Source: Saprospiraceae bacterium
GTDB lineage: Bacteria; Bacteroidota; Bacteroidia; Chitinophagales; Saprospiraceae
DNA: 64,000 nucleotides
Assembly (NCBI GenBank): GCA_020627705.1
Contig: JAHDGJ010000015.1
Coordinates: 27,587 to 91,586 of the forward strand
Reading direction: 5' to 3'
Position numbers and translations under genes: made by a program
The notes under the pieces: model-generated
Told to the model about the DNA's origin: nothing
Databases searched by the model: none
Seen by the model: the letters and a program-made list of their open reading frames with translations, nothing else
Shown: positions 63,962 through 64,000 of the stretch, piece by piece
Numbering within the stretch: the stretch's first letter is position 1
Layout: each line of letters opens with the position of its first letter

Positions 63962-64000
63962 CTCGAACCCGCGACCCCCTGCGTGACAGGCAGGTATTCT
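63948..64000 (-). tRNA. tRNA-Asp(GTC), 5' end beyond the window
   Basis: On the minus strand CTGCCTGTCACGCAGG is the anticodon arm with anticodon GTC (63985-63987). GCGGGTTCGAGTCCCG is the T arm, and CCGGACC is the acceptor 3' strand with discriminator G at 63948. CCA is not encoded (the next bases are CA then GAGAG). About 20 nt of the 5' end are outside. Confidence 0.92.

Overview
The window is chromosomal DNA from a member of the Bacteroidota. The evidence is direct: several exported proteins end in a type IX secretion (T9SS) sorting domain that begins with a YPNP motif, many small lipoproteins have short lipobox signals, promoters match the Bacteroidota -7 box TAnnTTTG, and the ATP synthase genes run atpB-E-F-H-A-G without atpD/atpC. 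SprB-type repeats and several caspase/CHAT proteases would fit a Saprospiria- or Cytophagia-like lineage, but I cannot fix the rank from this sequence.

Layout. 1-8.4 kb: two T9SS cargo genes on the minus strand, then a plus-strand run of FAD oxidoreductase, membrane polyferredoxin, secreted arylsulfotransferase-like protein and purU. 8.4-15.0 kb: a lipoprotein, a LysE-type exporter and the F1Fo operon, whose subunit a carries an unusual histidine-rich N-terminus. 15.4-22.2 kb: a lipoprotein, a small TerB-like protein, rluF, and the pheT / coiled-coil / zapA / rny group. 22.3-25.9 kb: an envelope thiol-redox cluster (two TlpA-like thioredoxins around an Omp28 lipoprotein and an outer-membrane barrel-like protein). 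26.3-33.7 kb: three tandem small lipoproteins, a PA14-OmpA protein, a T9SS propeller-like protein, a DPP-IV-type peptidase and class I fbp. 33.8-42.8 kb: an ECF sigma factor and a membrane anti-sigma-like TPR protein divergent from caspase, TPR-CHAT and caspase-TolB-TPR proteins, all three proteases with intact His/Cys dyads and exported N-termini. 42.8-48.3 kb: a UspA-like protein, a tandem repeat with terminators, an OmpR/RprY-RprX type two-component system, a DUF4271 protein, hemD and a Nudix hydrolase.

48.5-63.96 kb is a genomic island inserted at the 3' end of tRNA-Asp(GTC). A 16-bp direct repeat of the tRNA end (TGCGGTCCGGACGGGA) occurs at 48512-48527 and 63946-63961. The island has a tyrosine integrase beside the tRNA, two related small HTH proteins, a primase/VapE-type helicase with an array of GTAGTA repeats beside it, and at the far end a four-gene cargo operon: a secreted metzincin-like protease with an abnormal zinc motif, two lipoproteins and a 1461-residue SprB-repeat T9SS protein. 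No relaxase, conjugation or virion genes are visible, so it looks like a self-replicating or helper-dependent integrative element rather than a complete ICE or prophage.

The two most interesting loci are the sigma/anti-sigma/caspase/CHAT/caspase cluster, which looks like a regulated periplasmic protease set, and the tRNA-Asp island with its secreted protease-adhesin cargo. The left junction of the island holds repeated tRNA-Asp 3' ends with terminators and a strongly structured 103-nt element, suggesting repeated integrations or a decayed second tRNA.
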